Assembly (NCBI RefSeq): GCF_042648405.1
Contig: NZ_JBHRXV010000007.1
Coordinates: 1 to 64,000, forward strand
Origin: Sphingoaurantiacus capsulatus
GTDB lineage: Bacteria; Pseudomonadota; Alphaproteobacteria; Sphingomonadales; Sphingomonadaceae
DNA length: 64,000 nucleotides
Direction of reading: 5' to 3'
Shown here: positions 32,069 to 40,264 of the stretch, in pieces
How the letters are laid out: each line of letters starts with the position of its first letter
Position numbering within the stretch: position 1 is the first letter of the stretch
The notes under the pieces: generated by a model
Database searches by the model: none
What the model saw: the letters and a program-made list of their open reading frames with translations, nothing else
Told to the model about the DNA's origin: nothing
Program-made: the position numbers and the translations under genes

Positions 32069-32539
32069 ATGAACAAAATACTCCTCACCGCCGCCGTCGC
32101 CCTCTCGGCGACCACTGCCTTTGCGCAGGAGTCCGCGACTCAGAAAGCCGGCGAGATCGCCACCCAGCCGGTTCGCGACGTCGGGATCGACAAGAAGGCG
32201 ATCCCGCCAGCGCTCGTCGCGGCGGGCGCCAATGCGTACGGCGTCGCCGGCCTGACCAGCTGCGCGAAGATCGGCGCGGCGATCGGCGAGTTGACCGCGG
32301 TGCTCGGCCCCGATTTCGGCACCGGCGAGCAGTCGGCGGAGAACCGCGCGGAAAAGATTGCCGAGGCCGGCGGCAAGACGGTGGTGAACACCGTCATCCC
32401 GTTCCGCGGCCTCGTCCGCGAGATCAGCGGTGCGGCGCCCGCCGAGCGGCGGATGAACGCCGCGCTCGACGCCGGCTACGCCCGCCGCGGTTTCCTGCGC
32501 GGGCTTTATCTGCAGCGCAACTGCAAGCCCGCGCTCTAG
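32069..32539 (+). CDS. Secreted protein, second of a tandem paralogous pair
   Basis: 156 residues with signal peptide MNKILLTAAVALSATTAFA. The sequence from IATQPVRDVGI to RNCKPAL aligns along its whole length with the preceding protein, including GGKTVVN, IPFRGLVRE, SGAAPAERR and GYARRGFLRG, and the two cysteines. The genes are 44 bp apart. A local duplication followed by divergence is the simplest reading. Function unknown. It is convergent with the lipoprotein gene 6 bp away. Confidence 0.82.
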   Translation: MNKILLTAAVALSATTAFAQESATQKAGEIATQPVRDVGIDKKAIPPALVAAGANAYGVAGLTSCAKIGAAIGELTAVLGPDFGTGEQSAENRAEKIAEAGGKTVVNTVIPFRGLVREISGAAPAERRMNAALDAGYARRGFLRGLYLQRNCKPAL

Positions 32540-32545
32540 CCGACT

Positions 32546-33823
32546 TTAGTTGATCGCGCTGACCTGCGCGTTGCGGAACGCGCGCGGCGCGGGCGAGACG
32601 GTCGAGAAGCCGCCCGGCGCTACCTGTTGCACCTCCAGCCCGCGCTCGGCGACGCCGCCGCGGAAGCGGAAGATGCCGTCGATGCCGGCAAAGCCCTCAT
32701 CCCCGTCGAGCTGGGCGCGCGGGAAGCTCTCACCGATTTTCCAGCGGTCGCCCATCGAATGGACGAGCAACACCGCGTCATAGCCCATCGAGGCGAGGCG
32801 CGACGGCGCGCCCCCGAACTTGGCGCGGTAGCGGGTCGACAGCTGCTGGAAGCGATTGTCGGGGACCGAGGCGAACCACGACCCGTGCATGCCGCTGATG
32901 CTCGCAAGGCCCGGCTCGCTGTTCCACAGCTCGGTGCCGAGGATGCGGGTGCCGGCGGCGCCGAACTGCTGCAGCGCGGGCAGGAAGCGCGGCGCGACGC
33001 TGCCGCTGTCGGCGATGAGCAGCGCCTGGAACGACACCGGCCCGAGCCGCTGCTGGACCGGCGCGACGGTGCCGTCGGCACGGACAACGCCGCCCTGCGC
33101 GACCTTCGCCACGCGCGCTTCATAGTTGGTGACGCGGCGCGCGGCGGCGGCGAGCCGCTTCGGGTCGCGCGGATAGGTCTCGATCGAGGTGACCTTGCCG
33201 CCGTTCGCCTGCACGGCGCGGACGAAGGCGGTCGACACGCGCTGGCCATAGTCGCCGGCGGGGATCAGCGCCGCGAAATTTTCGACGCCCTTCGAGCGGG
33301 CGAAGCCGACGACGCGCGCGATCGACTGCTGCGGCTGATAGCCCATCACATAGGTGTTGCTGCCGGCGAGCGTCGCATCGTTGGAGAAGGCAAGGATCGG
33401 CACGCCGGCACCGGCGGCGACGCCCTGCACCGCGCGCACGTCGGGGGCGAGCAGCGGGCCGAGGAAGATCTTGTTGCCGTCGGCGAGCGCCCGCGTCGCC
33501 GCGGCGCTGGCGCCGGTCGCGGTATTGTAGACGGTGAGCTTGATGTTCTGAACGTTCGAATCGAGCAGCGCCATGTTGGCGGCGTTGGCGATCGACTGGC
33601 CGACCGCGGCGTTGCCGCCCGTGGTCGGCACGAGCAACGCGATGCGGTGCTGCGGCGGGCCGGCGACCTCGCGCGGCGCCTGGACGACCGGCGCGGCGAC
33701 GGGTGCCTCGGCAGCGGTCGGGGCCCGGCGCACCGTATTGCTCGAACAGGCGGCAACGGCGAGCAGCGCCACGGCAGCCAAACCCTTACGCGCGATTTGC
33801 GTGCGGCCACCCGGCTGCGTCAT
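32546..33823 (-). CDS. LpoA-like lipoprotein, penicillin-binding protein activator
   Basis: Outer-membrane lipoprotein with a periplasmic type-1 binding-protein fold. From ATG at 33823 it has 425 residues: lipobox AVAAC near residue 26, a short Ala/Pro linker, then IALLVPTTGGNAAVGQSI and FSNDATLAGSNTYVMGY, resembling the LpoA C-terminal domain/Leu-binding receptors. In E. coli lpoA lies back to back with rsmI, as here. It lacks the LpoA N-terminal TPR half, so 'PBP activator' is by domain and synteny. ATGs at 33835/33856 are alternatives. Confidence 0.85.
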   Translation of the reverse strand: MTQPGGRTQIARKGLAAVALLAVAACSSNTVRRAPTAAEAPVAAPVVQAPREVAGPPQHRIALLVPTTGGNAAVGQSIANAANMALLDSNVQNIKLTVYNTATGASAAATRALADGNKIFLGPLLAPDVRAVQGVAAGAGVPILAFSNDATLAGSNTYVMGYQPQQSIARVVGFARSKGVENFAALIPAGDYGQRVSTAFVRAVQANGGKVTSIETYPRDPKRLAAAARRVTNYEARVAKVAQGGVVRADGTVAPVQQRLGPVSFQALLIADSGSVAPRFLPALQQFGAAGTRILGTELWNSEPGLASISGMHGSWFASVPDNRFQQLSTRYRAKFGGAPSRLASMGYDAVLLVHSMGDRWKIGESFPRAQLDGDEGFAGIDGIFRFRGGVAERGLEVQQVAPGGFSTVSPAPRAFRNAQVSAIN

Positions 33824-33833
33824 GATGTTCAAC

Positions 33834-34676
33834 ATGTCTCTCCCTGAGCCGCTCAACCCCGGCCTCTATATCGTTGCCACCCCGATCGGCAATCTCGGCG
33901 ACCTGACGCCGCGCGCCGCGGACACGCTGTGCCGTGCCGCCTTAATCGCGGCTGAAGACACTCGCGTGACCGCAAAGCTCCTGCGGCACATCGGTTCCAC
34001 GCGGCCGATGACACCCTATCATGATCACAACGCCGATGCCGTACGGCCACGCCTCATCGCCCGCATGCGCGGCGAGGCGGTGGCGCTGGTGTCGGATGCC
34101 GGCACGCCGCTGATCTCCGACCCCGGCTACAAGCTGGTGCGCGATGCCCGGGCGGCAGGGATCGCGGTCACCACCCTGCCGGGGCCGTGCGCCGCCATCG
34201 CCGCGATGACGCTCGCCGGCCTGCCGACCGACCGTTTCCTGTTCGCGGGCTTCCTGCCTTCGAAGCAGGGCGCGCGCGCCACGGCTATCGAGGAATTGAA
34301 GAGCCTTCGCGCGACGTTGGTCTTCTATGAATCCGGGCCGCGCCTCGGCACCAGCCTTGCCGCGCTCGGCGAGATTCTCGGGCCGCGCCCCGCGGCGGTG
34401 GCGCGCGAGATCAGCAAGAAGTTCGAGGAAGTGGTCGACGGCGACCTGCCGACGCTCGCCGCTCGCTACGCCGACGGCGGCCCCAAGGGCGAGATCGTCG
34501 TCATTGTCGGCCCGCCCGGCGAGGAAGCGATGGCGACCGCCGACGATCTCGACGCCGCGCTGGCAAAGGCGATGGCCGCCGCGCCCCTGAAGACCGCCGT
34601 CGCCGAGGTGGCGGTGGCGCTCAATCTGCCGAGGAAGCAGGTCTATGCGCGGGCGCTGGAACTGAAGGGCGGATGA
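33834..34676 (+). CDS. rsmI: 16S rRNA (cytidine(1402)-2'-O)-methyltransferase RsmI
   Basis: SAM-dependent methylase of C1402 in the 30S decoding centre. 280 residues from ATG at 33834 (an ATG at 33825 is also possible). Signatures: GLYIVATPIGNLGDLT, AAEDTRVT, VSDAGTPLISDPGYKLV and FAGFLPSK. The start lies about 10 bp from the start of the divergent lpoA-like gene, leaving no non-coding promoter space. The stop overlaps yraN (ATGA). Confidence 0.96.
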   Translation: MSLPEPLNPGLYIVATPIGNLGDLTPRAADTLCRAALIAAEDTRVTAKLLRHIGSTRPMTPYHDHNADAVRPRLIARMRGEAVALVSDAGTPLISDPGYKLVRDARAAGIAVTTLPGPCAAIAAMTLAGLPTDRFLFAGFLPSKQGARATAIEELKSLRATLVFYESGPRLGTSLAALGEILGPRPAAVAREISKKFEEVVDGDLPTLAARYADGGPKGEIVVIVGPPGEEAMATADDLDAALAKAMAAAPLKTAVAEVAVALNLPRKQVYARALELKGG

Positions 34677-35023
34677 GGCGACGGCGCGCGGAGAGCTGGG
34701 GGCGCCGCGCCGAGGATATCGCCGCCTGGTGGCTGCGGCTGAAAGGCTATCGCATCCTCGCGAAGCGGGTGCGCACGCCGGTTGGCGAGGTCGATCTTGT
34801 CATCCGGCGCGGCCGCACGCTCGTATTTGTGGAGGTGAAGGCACGCCTCGACGCACGATCGGCCGCCGAGGCTGTCACACATCTGAATCAATCTCGTGTC
34901 GCGCGTGCGTCCAATGTGTTGCTCGCGCGTTACGGAAAAGGATGCGAGGCGGTGCGCATCGACGCGGTGCTGGTCAGCCCCTGGCGGTTGCCACGCCACA
35001 TCGTCGGAGCGTGGGCCGGGTAA
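34673..35023 (+). CDS. yraN: YraN-family endonuclease-like protein (UPF0102)
   Basis: 116 residues of the UPF0102/YraN family, a small restriction-endonuclease-like fold of unknown role. Diagnostic parts: WGRRAEDIAAWWLRLKGYRIL, the EVDLVIRRGRTLVFVEVKAR catalytic core (Glu, Asp and the E-x-K pair) and a C-terminal arm with RIDAVLV. The ATG overlaps rsmI, and rsmI-yraN adjacency is widely conserved. Confidence 0.93.
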   Translation: MRRRRAESWGRRAEDIAAWWLRLKGYRILAKRVRTPVGEVDLVIRRGRTLVFVEVKARLDARSAAEAVTHLNQSRVARASNVLLARYGKGCEAVRIDAVLVSPWRLPRHIVGAWAG

Positions 35024-35039
35024 CGGGCCGGAGAGGAAT

Positions 35040-35852
35040 ATGAGCGAGGCCATTCAGCAGCTCGGGCTGCTCGAAGACGAAGCGATCCCGCTCGACGAGG
35101 CGGCGCTGCTTCTGGCCACGCTCGATCATCCCGAAACCGACATCGGCGACTATCTCGACCAGATCGCGGAAATGGCGGCCGAGCTGCTGACGCGCGGCGC
35201 GCGGGCCGTCGGCGCGCGCGACCGGGCCCTGCTGCTCGCCGACCTGATCGCCGGCGATCACGGCTTCCGTGGCGATTCGAGCGACTATGACAACCCGGCG
35301 AACGCCGACCTTGTCGCCGTGATCGACCGGCGGCGCGGCCTACCGGTGGCGCTCGCGATCCTCTACGTTGCCATCGCGCGTCATGTCGGCTGGGTGGCGG
35401 AACCGCTCAACATGCCTGGCCATGTGCTGGTGCGCATCGGGCGGGAGCCCGATGCGGTGATCGTTGATCCGTTCGATGGCGGCACCATCCTCGACGGCGA
35501 CGGCCTCGCTGCACTCGTCGCACGCGTCGTCGGCAGCCATGCGACGGTCGAGGCGGAGCATCTGGCGCCGCTCGGCAACCGCGCGGTGCTGGTGCGGCTG
35601 CTCTCCAATCAGGCGGCGCGGGCACGCCGCGCCGGCGACATCGAGCGCGCGCTCGTCCTCCACGAGCGGATGACAAGCTTCGCCCCGTCCTTTACGGGGC
35701 TCTGGTGGGAGCGCGCGCGGCTCGAGCAACTGCTCGGCCATGTGCGCCAGGCCCGCGGCAGCCTCGGCGCGATGCTCGAGACCACCCGCGACCCGGCGCT
35801 CCGCTCGCGCATCCGCGCCGCGCTCGACGCGTTGGCCCGGTCGATCAACTAG
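35040..35852 (+). CDS. SirB1-like transglutaminase-fold protein with TPR region
   Basis: 270 residues from ATG at 35040. The middle resembles the SirB1 N-terminal transglutaminase-like domain: SDYDNPANADLVAVIDRRRGLPVALAILYVAIARHVG, EPLNMPGHVLVRIG and IVDPFDGG. The catalytic cysteine of true transglutaminases is replaced (ALAIL), so activity is doubtful. The C-terminal 80 residues form TPR-like helices. It follows yraN by 16 bp and precedes gshB. Confidence 0.88.
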   Translation: MSEAIQQLGLLEDEAIPLDEAALLLATLDHPETDIGDYLDQIAEMAAELLTRGARAVGARDRALLLADLIAGDHGFRGDSSDYDNPANADLVAVIDRRRGLPVALAILYVAIARHVGWVAEPLNMPGHVLVRIGREPDAVIVDPFDGGTILDGDGLAALVARVVGSHATVEAEHLAPLGNRAVLVRLLSNQAARARRAGDIERALVLHERMTSFAPSFTGLWWERARLEQLLGHVRQARGSLGAMLETTRDPALRSRIRAALDALARSIN

Positions 35853-35879
35853 GGGCCTCGCCCCGCTTTTGGGGGCGCT

Positions 35880-36842
35880 ATGGGTCTCAAGGTCGCGGTC
35901 CAGATGGACCCGCTCGAAACCATCAACATCGGCGGCGATTCGACCTTCGCGGTGATGCTGTCGGCGCAGGCGCGCGGGCACAGCCTCTATCATTACACGC
36001 CGCACGACTTGAGCTATCGCGACGGGCGCATCATCGCGCAGGCGCGTGCCGTAACGGTGCAGCGGGTGGTCGGCGACCATCATGCGTTCGGCGAGAAAGT
36101 CGAGCTCGACCTCGGGCGCGACATCGACGTCGTGCTGATGCGCCAGGACCCGCCGTTCGACATGGCCTATATCACCGCGACCCACCTGCTCGAACTCGCG
36201 CAGGCGCAGGGCGTGCTGGTGGTCAACGACCCGGCGCAGGTGCGCAACGCGCCTGAAAAGCTGTTCGTGCTGGAGTTCGCACGCTTCATGCCGGCGACCC
36301 TGGTCACCCGCAGCCTCGACGAGGTCCGCGCCTTCCATGCCAAGCACGGCGAGATCGTGGTGAAGCCGCTCTACGGCAACGCCGGCGCCGCCGTTTTCCA
36401 CGTCGCGCAGGGCGACGCCAACCTCGCCGCGCTGGTCGAGCTGTTCAGCCATGTCTGGCGCGAGCCGTTCATGGCGCAGCAGTTCCTCCCCAAGGTGACC
36501 GAGGGCGACAAGCGCATCGTGCTGATCGACGGCGAGCCGACCGGTGCGATCAATCGGTTGCCGAAGACCGGCGAGATCCGGTCGAACCTCGCGGCCGGCG
36601 GCAAGGCGCAGGCGACCGAGCTGAGCCCGCGCGAGCAGGAAATCTGCGCGGCGTTGGGGCCGGAGCTGCGCAGGCGCGGACTGCTGTTCGTCGGCATCGA
36701 CGTCATCGACGGCCACCTGACCGAGATCAACGTGACCTCGCCGACCGGCATCGTCGCCATCGACAAGTTCAACGGAACCGATACGCCCGCCCGCATCTGG
36801 GAAGCCATCGAACGCAAGAGGAATGCCCCGACACATGGATAG
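35880..36842 (+). CDS. gshB: Glutathione synthase
   Basis: ATP-grasp ligase joining gamma-glutamylcysteine and glycine. 320 residues: KVAVQMDPLETINIGGDSTFAVML at the N-terminus, VLMRQDPPFDMAYITATHLLE, KLFVLEF, the KPLYGNAGAAVFH ATP-grasp loop and GIDVIDGHLTEINVTSPTG near the C-terminus. All are standard for proteobacterial GshB. Its 3' end overlaps the dedA start by 8 bp. Confidence 0.97.
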   Translation: MGLKVAVQMDPLETINIGGDSTFAVMLSAQARGHSLYHYTPHDLSYRDGRIIAQARAVTVQRVVGDHHAFGEKVELDLGRDIDVVLMRQDPPFDMAYITATHLLELAQAQGVLVVNDPAQVRNAPEKLFVLEFARFMPATLVTRSLDEVRAFHAKHGEIVVKPLYGNAGAAVFHVAQGDANLAALVELFSHVWREPFMAQQFLPKVTEGDKRIVLIDGEPTGAINRLPKTGEIRSNLAAGGKAQATELSPREQEICAALGPELRRRGLLFVGIDVIDGHLTEINVTSPTGIVAIDKFNGTDTPARIWEAIERKRNAPTHG

Positions 36843-37440
36843 CTGGCTCACCGACCTGATCGAGCAGTCGGGCTATCTCGGCGTCGCGTTCCTGATGTTC
36901 CTCGAAACGGTGTTCCCGCCGATCCCATCGGAAGTGATCATGTCGCTCGCCGGGTTCGAGGCGTCGACCGGCTCGCTGAGCCTGTCCGGCGTGATCGCCG
37001 CCGGCACGGCAGGGGCGATGCTCGGCAATACCTTCTGGTATCTGGTGGCGCGCGCCTTCGGCTACGCTCGCTTCAAGAAGCTGACCGAAAAGCACGGCCG
37101 CATCCTCACCATCCATCCCGAAGAGCTGGACAGCGCGCAGCATTGGTTCGACCGCTGGGGCGGCTTTGCTGTCGGCATCGGCCGCATCATCCCGACCGCG
37201 CGCTCGCTGATCTCGGTGCCGGCGGGCATCCTCAAGATGAGCCTGTCGCGCTTCTTCATCTATTCGCTGATCGGCACCGCGACCTGGACGGCGCTGCTCG
37301 CGTTCGCCGGCTACGCGCTCGGCCGCGCCTATGCCGACGCGGAAAAGTACATCAATCCGTTCGCCACCGGCGTTATGCTGCTGATTGTGCTGCTCTACGT
37401 CTATCGCTTCGTCACCTACGACAAGCGCGACGCCAAGTAG
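36835..37440 (+). CDS. DedA-family inner-membrane protein
   Basis: 201 residues with 5-6 membrane segments. The DedA signature FLETVFPPIPSEVIMSLAGF, GAMLGNTFWYLVARAFG and the RIIPTARSLISVPAG segment (with essential arginine) are present. DedA/VTT-domain proteins act as lipid (undecaprenyl phosphate or polyprenyl) transporters or flippases. ATG at 36823 is an alternative start. It is convergent with xerC, 1 bp apart, and follows gshB in the same operon. Confidence 0.93.
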   Translation: MDSWLTDLIEQSGYLGVAFLMFLETVFPPIPSEVIMSLAGFEASTGSLSLSGVIAAGTAGAMLGNTFWYLVARAFGYARFKKLTEKHGRILTIHPEELDSAQHWFDRWGGFAVGIGRIIPTARSLISVPAGILKMSLSRFFIYSLIGTATWTALLAFAGYALGRAYADAEKYINPFATGVMLLIVLLYVYRFVTYDKRDAK

Positions 37441-37441
37441 C

Positions 37442-38371
37442 TCATGCCCGTGGATGGGCGTTGCGATAGACGTCCATCAGATGCGCGGTATCGACGGCGG
37501 TATAGACCTGCGTCGACGACAGGCTGGTGTGGCCGAGCAGTTCCTGAACGGCGCGCAGGTCGGCGCCGCGACCGAGCAGGTGCGTGGCGAAGCTGTGGCG
37601 CAGCGCGTGCGGGGTCGCTGACGGCGGCAGGCCGAGGCCGACGCGCGCGGTGCGCATCGCGCGGCGCACCACCGCCGGATCGAGCGCCCCGCCGCGCGCG
37701 CCGCGGAACAGCGGCGCTTCGCGGGCGGTGCCATAAGGACAGAGCGACACATAGGTCTCGATCGCCTGCCGGACGATCGCGAGCAGCGGCACGATGCGCG
37801 TCTTGCTGCGCTTACCGGTAACGGTCAGCGTCTCGCCGAGCGGCAGCGCCGCGCCGGTTAGCGACAGCGCCTCGGCGATGCGCAGCCCGCTGCCATAGAG
37901 CAGCAGCAGCGCCGCCTCGTCGCGCGCGGCGATCCACGGTTCGTCATGCTGCGCGCCGGTGTCCTTGACGATGGCGAGCGCGTCGGCGGGCGACATCGGG
38001 CGCGGCAACCGCTTCGGCACCTTGGGGCTCTTCAGCCCGGCGATGCCGTCGCATTCGATGGCCTTGGTGCGCGCCAGCCAGCCGAAAAGGTTGCGCAAGC
38101 CCGACACCTCGCGCGCCACCGAGACATTGGCGAGGCCGTCGCCGCGGCGTGCGGCGAGGTAGGAGCGAAAATCGCTGAGCGTCAGCTTGCGCAGCGCCTC
38201 GGCATCGACCGAGCGGCCGAGATGCGGGCCGAGGAAGCCGACGAAGGCGAGCGCGGTCGCCTGATAGGCGCGCTGCGTGTGCGGCGACATCCGGCGGCCG
38301 TGCGCCAGCGACCCGAGCCATTCGGCGACGAGCGCATGCGCGGGATGGGTCAGGGTGGGGTCAGCAGCCAC
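37442..38371 (-). CDS. xerC: Tyrosine recombinase XerC
   Basis: Resolves chromosome dimers at dif together with XerD. 309 residues from GTG at 38371: N-terminal SAM-like DNA-binding half (residues 8-100) and catalytic half with LLYGSGLRIAEALSL (Arg), HALRHSFATHLLGRG (His-x-x-Arg) and LLGHTSLSSTQVYTAVD (His and nucleophile Tyr). Length and end match XerC. It overlaps DUF484 by 22 bp, the usual DUF484-xerC order. Confidence 0.94.
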   Translation of the reverse strand: MAADPTLTHPAHALVAEWLGSLAHGRRMSPHTQRAYQATALAFVGFLGPHLGRSVDAEALRKLTLSDFRSYLAARRGDGLANVSVAREVSGLRNLFGWLARTKAIECDGIAGLKSPKVPKRLPRPMSPADALAIVKDTGAQHDEPWIAARDEAALLLLYGSGLRIAEALSLTGAALPLGETLTVTGKRSKTRIVPLLAIVRQAIETYVSLCPYGTAREAPLFRGARGGALDPAVVRRAMRTARVGLGLPPSATPHALRHSFATHLLGRGADLRAVQELLGHTSLSSTQVYTAVDTAHLMDVYRNAHPRA

Positions 38372-38916
38372 CGGGCGATCATGCGCGAGACGATGCTGCC
38401 GAGGAAGGCCAGCAATTCGCCGCCGTGGGTGCCTTCGAAATTATGCGCGGCGCGCGAGCCGAGCGCGAGCATGCCAATGGGCAGCGGCGCAGGCAGCCGC
38501 AGGCGGATCAGCGCTTCGGAGCGGATCAGGTCGGCAGCGGGGCCGAACAGGTCGGCCCCGCGATCGACGGCGCGCAGGGTCACGTCGGGGCCGCCCGCCA
38601 TCAGGCTGTCCATCGCGCCGACGCTCATCAATTGCAGCCCCTGGCTGCCGGCGCGCAGCGCCTGGTCCTTGGTGGCGAGCGCCAGCGCCACCGCATCGAC
38701 GCTGAGGATATCGACCCAATCCTGCGTCACCACATGGATCAGATGGTCGAGCCCCTCGGCATCAATGGCGGCGAGTGCGGCGATGTGGATCTGCGCGACC
38801 GCGCCGGTATGGCCGCGCGCATAGGCGAGCAGATCGGCGTTCGCCTCGTCGAGCGCGGCAACGCGCGCACGGAGGCGCGCCACCGCATTGCTCTGGAAGT
38901 CGATCACCTCGCTCAT
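38350..38916 (-). CDS. DUF484-family protein, GAF-like
   Basis: 188 residues of DUF484: N-terminal coiled segment (VIDFQSNAVARLRARVAALDEANADL), then a GAF-like domain (HLIHVVTQDWVDILSVDAVALALAT, RSEALIRLRLPAPLPIGMLALGSR) ending in FLGSIVSRMIARWL. The family usually sits upstream of xerC, as here; function unknown. The start at 38916 is favoured over the frame-extending codon at 38952 because of homology. Confidence 0.9.
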   Translation of the reverse strand: MSEVIDFQSNAVARLRARVAALDEANADLLAYARGHTGAVAQIHIAALAAIDAEGLDHLIHVVTQDWVDILSVDAVALALATKDQALRAGSQGLQLMSVGAMDSLMAGGPDVTLRAVDRGADLFGPAADLIRSEALIRLRLPAPLPIGMLALGSRAAHNFEGTHGGELLAFLGSIVSRMIARWLLTPP

Positions 38917-38974
38917 CGGCCGTGATGGTAACCCAAGTTGGTTAACGGCCAATGCGGATTGCGACGGATCGCGC

Positions 38975-39628
38975 CTAGATGATGGACTGGCCGGTCTTGG
39001 CCCAGTCAGCGGCGAAGGCGGCCAGGCCCTTGTCGGTCAGCGGGTGGTTGAACAGCGCGCGGATGACGGCGGGCGGCGCGGTCATCACGTCGGCGCCGAT
39101 CTTGGCCGCCTGCAGCACATGGATCGGGTGGCGGATGCTCGCGACCAGAATCTCGGTGTTGAAGGCGTAATTATCGTAGACGGTCTTGATGTCGTCGATC
39201 AGCCCCATGCCGTCGTAGCCGACATCGTCGTGACGGCCGACGAACGGCGAGATGAACGCCGCGCCCGCCTTTGCCGCCAGCAGCGCCTGATTGGCGCTGA
39301 AGCACAGCGTCACGTTCACCATTGTGCCGTTGTCCGACAGCTTCTTGCAGGCCTTCAGCCCGTCGATGGTCAGCGGCACCTTGATGGTGATGTTGTTGCC
39401 GAGCGTCAGCAGCTTGTCCGCCTCGCGCAGCATGCCGTCGGCGTCCGACGCCACCACCTCGGCGGACACCGGCCCGTCGACCAGCTTGGCGATCTCGGCG
39501 ATCACCTCGAGGAACTGGCGGCCCGACTTGGCGATCAGGCTCGGGTTGGTGGTGACGCCGTCGAGCAGCCCGGTGGCGGCGAGGTCGGCGATCTCCTGGG
39601 TGTCGGCGGTATCGACAAAGAATTTCAT
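38975..39628 (-). CDS. fsa: Fructose-6-phosphate aldolase / small transaldolase
   Basis: 217 residues, the short transaldolase subfamily (TalC/FSA). Features: MKFFVDTADTQEI, DGVTTNPSLIAK, EVVASDADGML, the Schiff-base lysine in NITIKVPLTIDG (Lys83), NVTLCFSANQALLA and SPFVGRHDD. It acts in pentose phosphate or fructose-6-phosphate interconversion; transaldolase versus aldolase activity cannot be decided here. It is 58 bp upstream of DUF484-xerC on the same strand. Confidence 0.92.
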   Translation of the reverse strand: MKFFVDTADTQEIADLAATGLLDGVTTNPSLIAKSGRQFLEVIAEIAKLVDGPVSAEVVASDADGMLREADKLLTLGNNITIKVPLTIDGLKACKKLSDNGTMVNVTLCFSANQALLAAKAGAAFISPFVGRHDDVGYDGMGLIDDIKTVYDNYAFNTEILVASIRHPIHVLQAAKIGADVMTAPPAVIRALFNHPLTDKGLAAFAADWAKTGQSII

Positions 39629-39675
39629 GGTGGGCGGCCCTTGCGTGCGTGACGGTCGGCCTGCTCTATCGCGGC

Positions 39676-40227
39676 ATGCAGCCGAACGCTACCTCGCCGA
39701 CCCTCGTCACCGAACGCCTCACCCTGCGCCCGCATGTCCGCGCCGATTTCGAGGAGAGCGCGGCGATGTGGGCCGACGAGGGGGTCACCCGCTTCATCGG
39801 CGGGCGCCCCTCGACGGCGGAGGAATGCTGGCAGCGGCTGCTGCGCTACGGCGGGCTCTGGCCGCTGTTCGGTTTCGGCTATTGGGTGGTGCGCGAGACG
39901 GCGACCGGGCGCTTTGCCGGCGAGGTCGGCTTCGCCAATTTCCGCCGCGAGCTCGACCCGCCGTTCGGCGACACGCCGGAGATGGGCTGGGCGCTGGCGC
40001 CCTGGGCGCACGGGCAGGGCTTTGCCAGCGAGGCGGTGCAGGCGGCGGCGGCGTGGGCTGACGCCCAGGGGCTCGACCGCACCGTGTGCATGATCTCGCC
40101 CGACAACACGCCGTCGATGCGGGTCGCGGAGAAGGCCGGCTACCGCGAATATGCCCGCACCGAGTTCAAAGGGAGCCCGACCGTTCTGTTTGAGCGCCCG
40201 ATCCCTCGAAATCCGGAAGCGGCGTGA
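39676..40227 (+). CDS. GNAT-family N-acetyltransferase (RimJ/RimL type)
   Basis: 183 residues from ATG at 39676 (a GTG at 39649 is possible). LVTERLTLRPHVRADFEESAAMW, a PLFGFGYWVV beta strand, EVGFANFRRELDPPFGDTPEMGWAL and HGQGFASEAVQAAAAWA are the acetyl-CoA-binding and Rim-type motifs. Substrate is unknown: ribosomal protein N-terminus, small molecule and antibiotic are all possible. It is divergent from fsa. Confidence 0.88.
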   Translation: MQPNATSPTLVTERLTLRPHVRADFEESAAMWADEGVTRFIGGRPSTAEECWQRLLRYGGLWPLFGFGYWVVRETATGRFAGEVGFANFRRELDPPFGDTPEMGWALAPWAHGQGFASEAVQAAAAWADAQGLDRTVCMISPDNTPSMRVAEKAGYREYARTEFKGSPTVLFERPIPRNPEAA

Positions 40228-40264
40228 TATATATGACTAATGCACTTGCCTGAGCGGAGACAGC

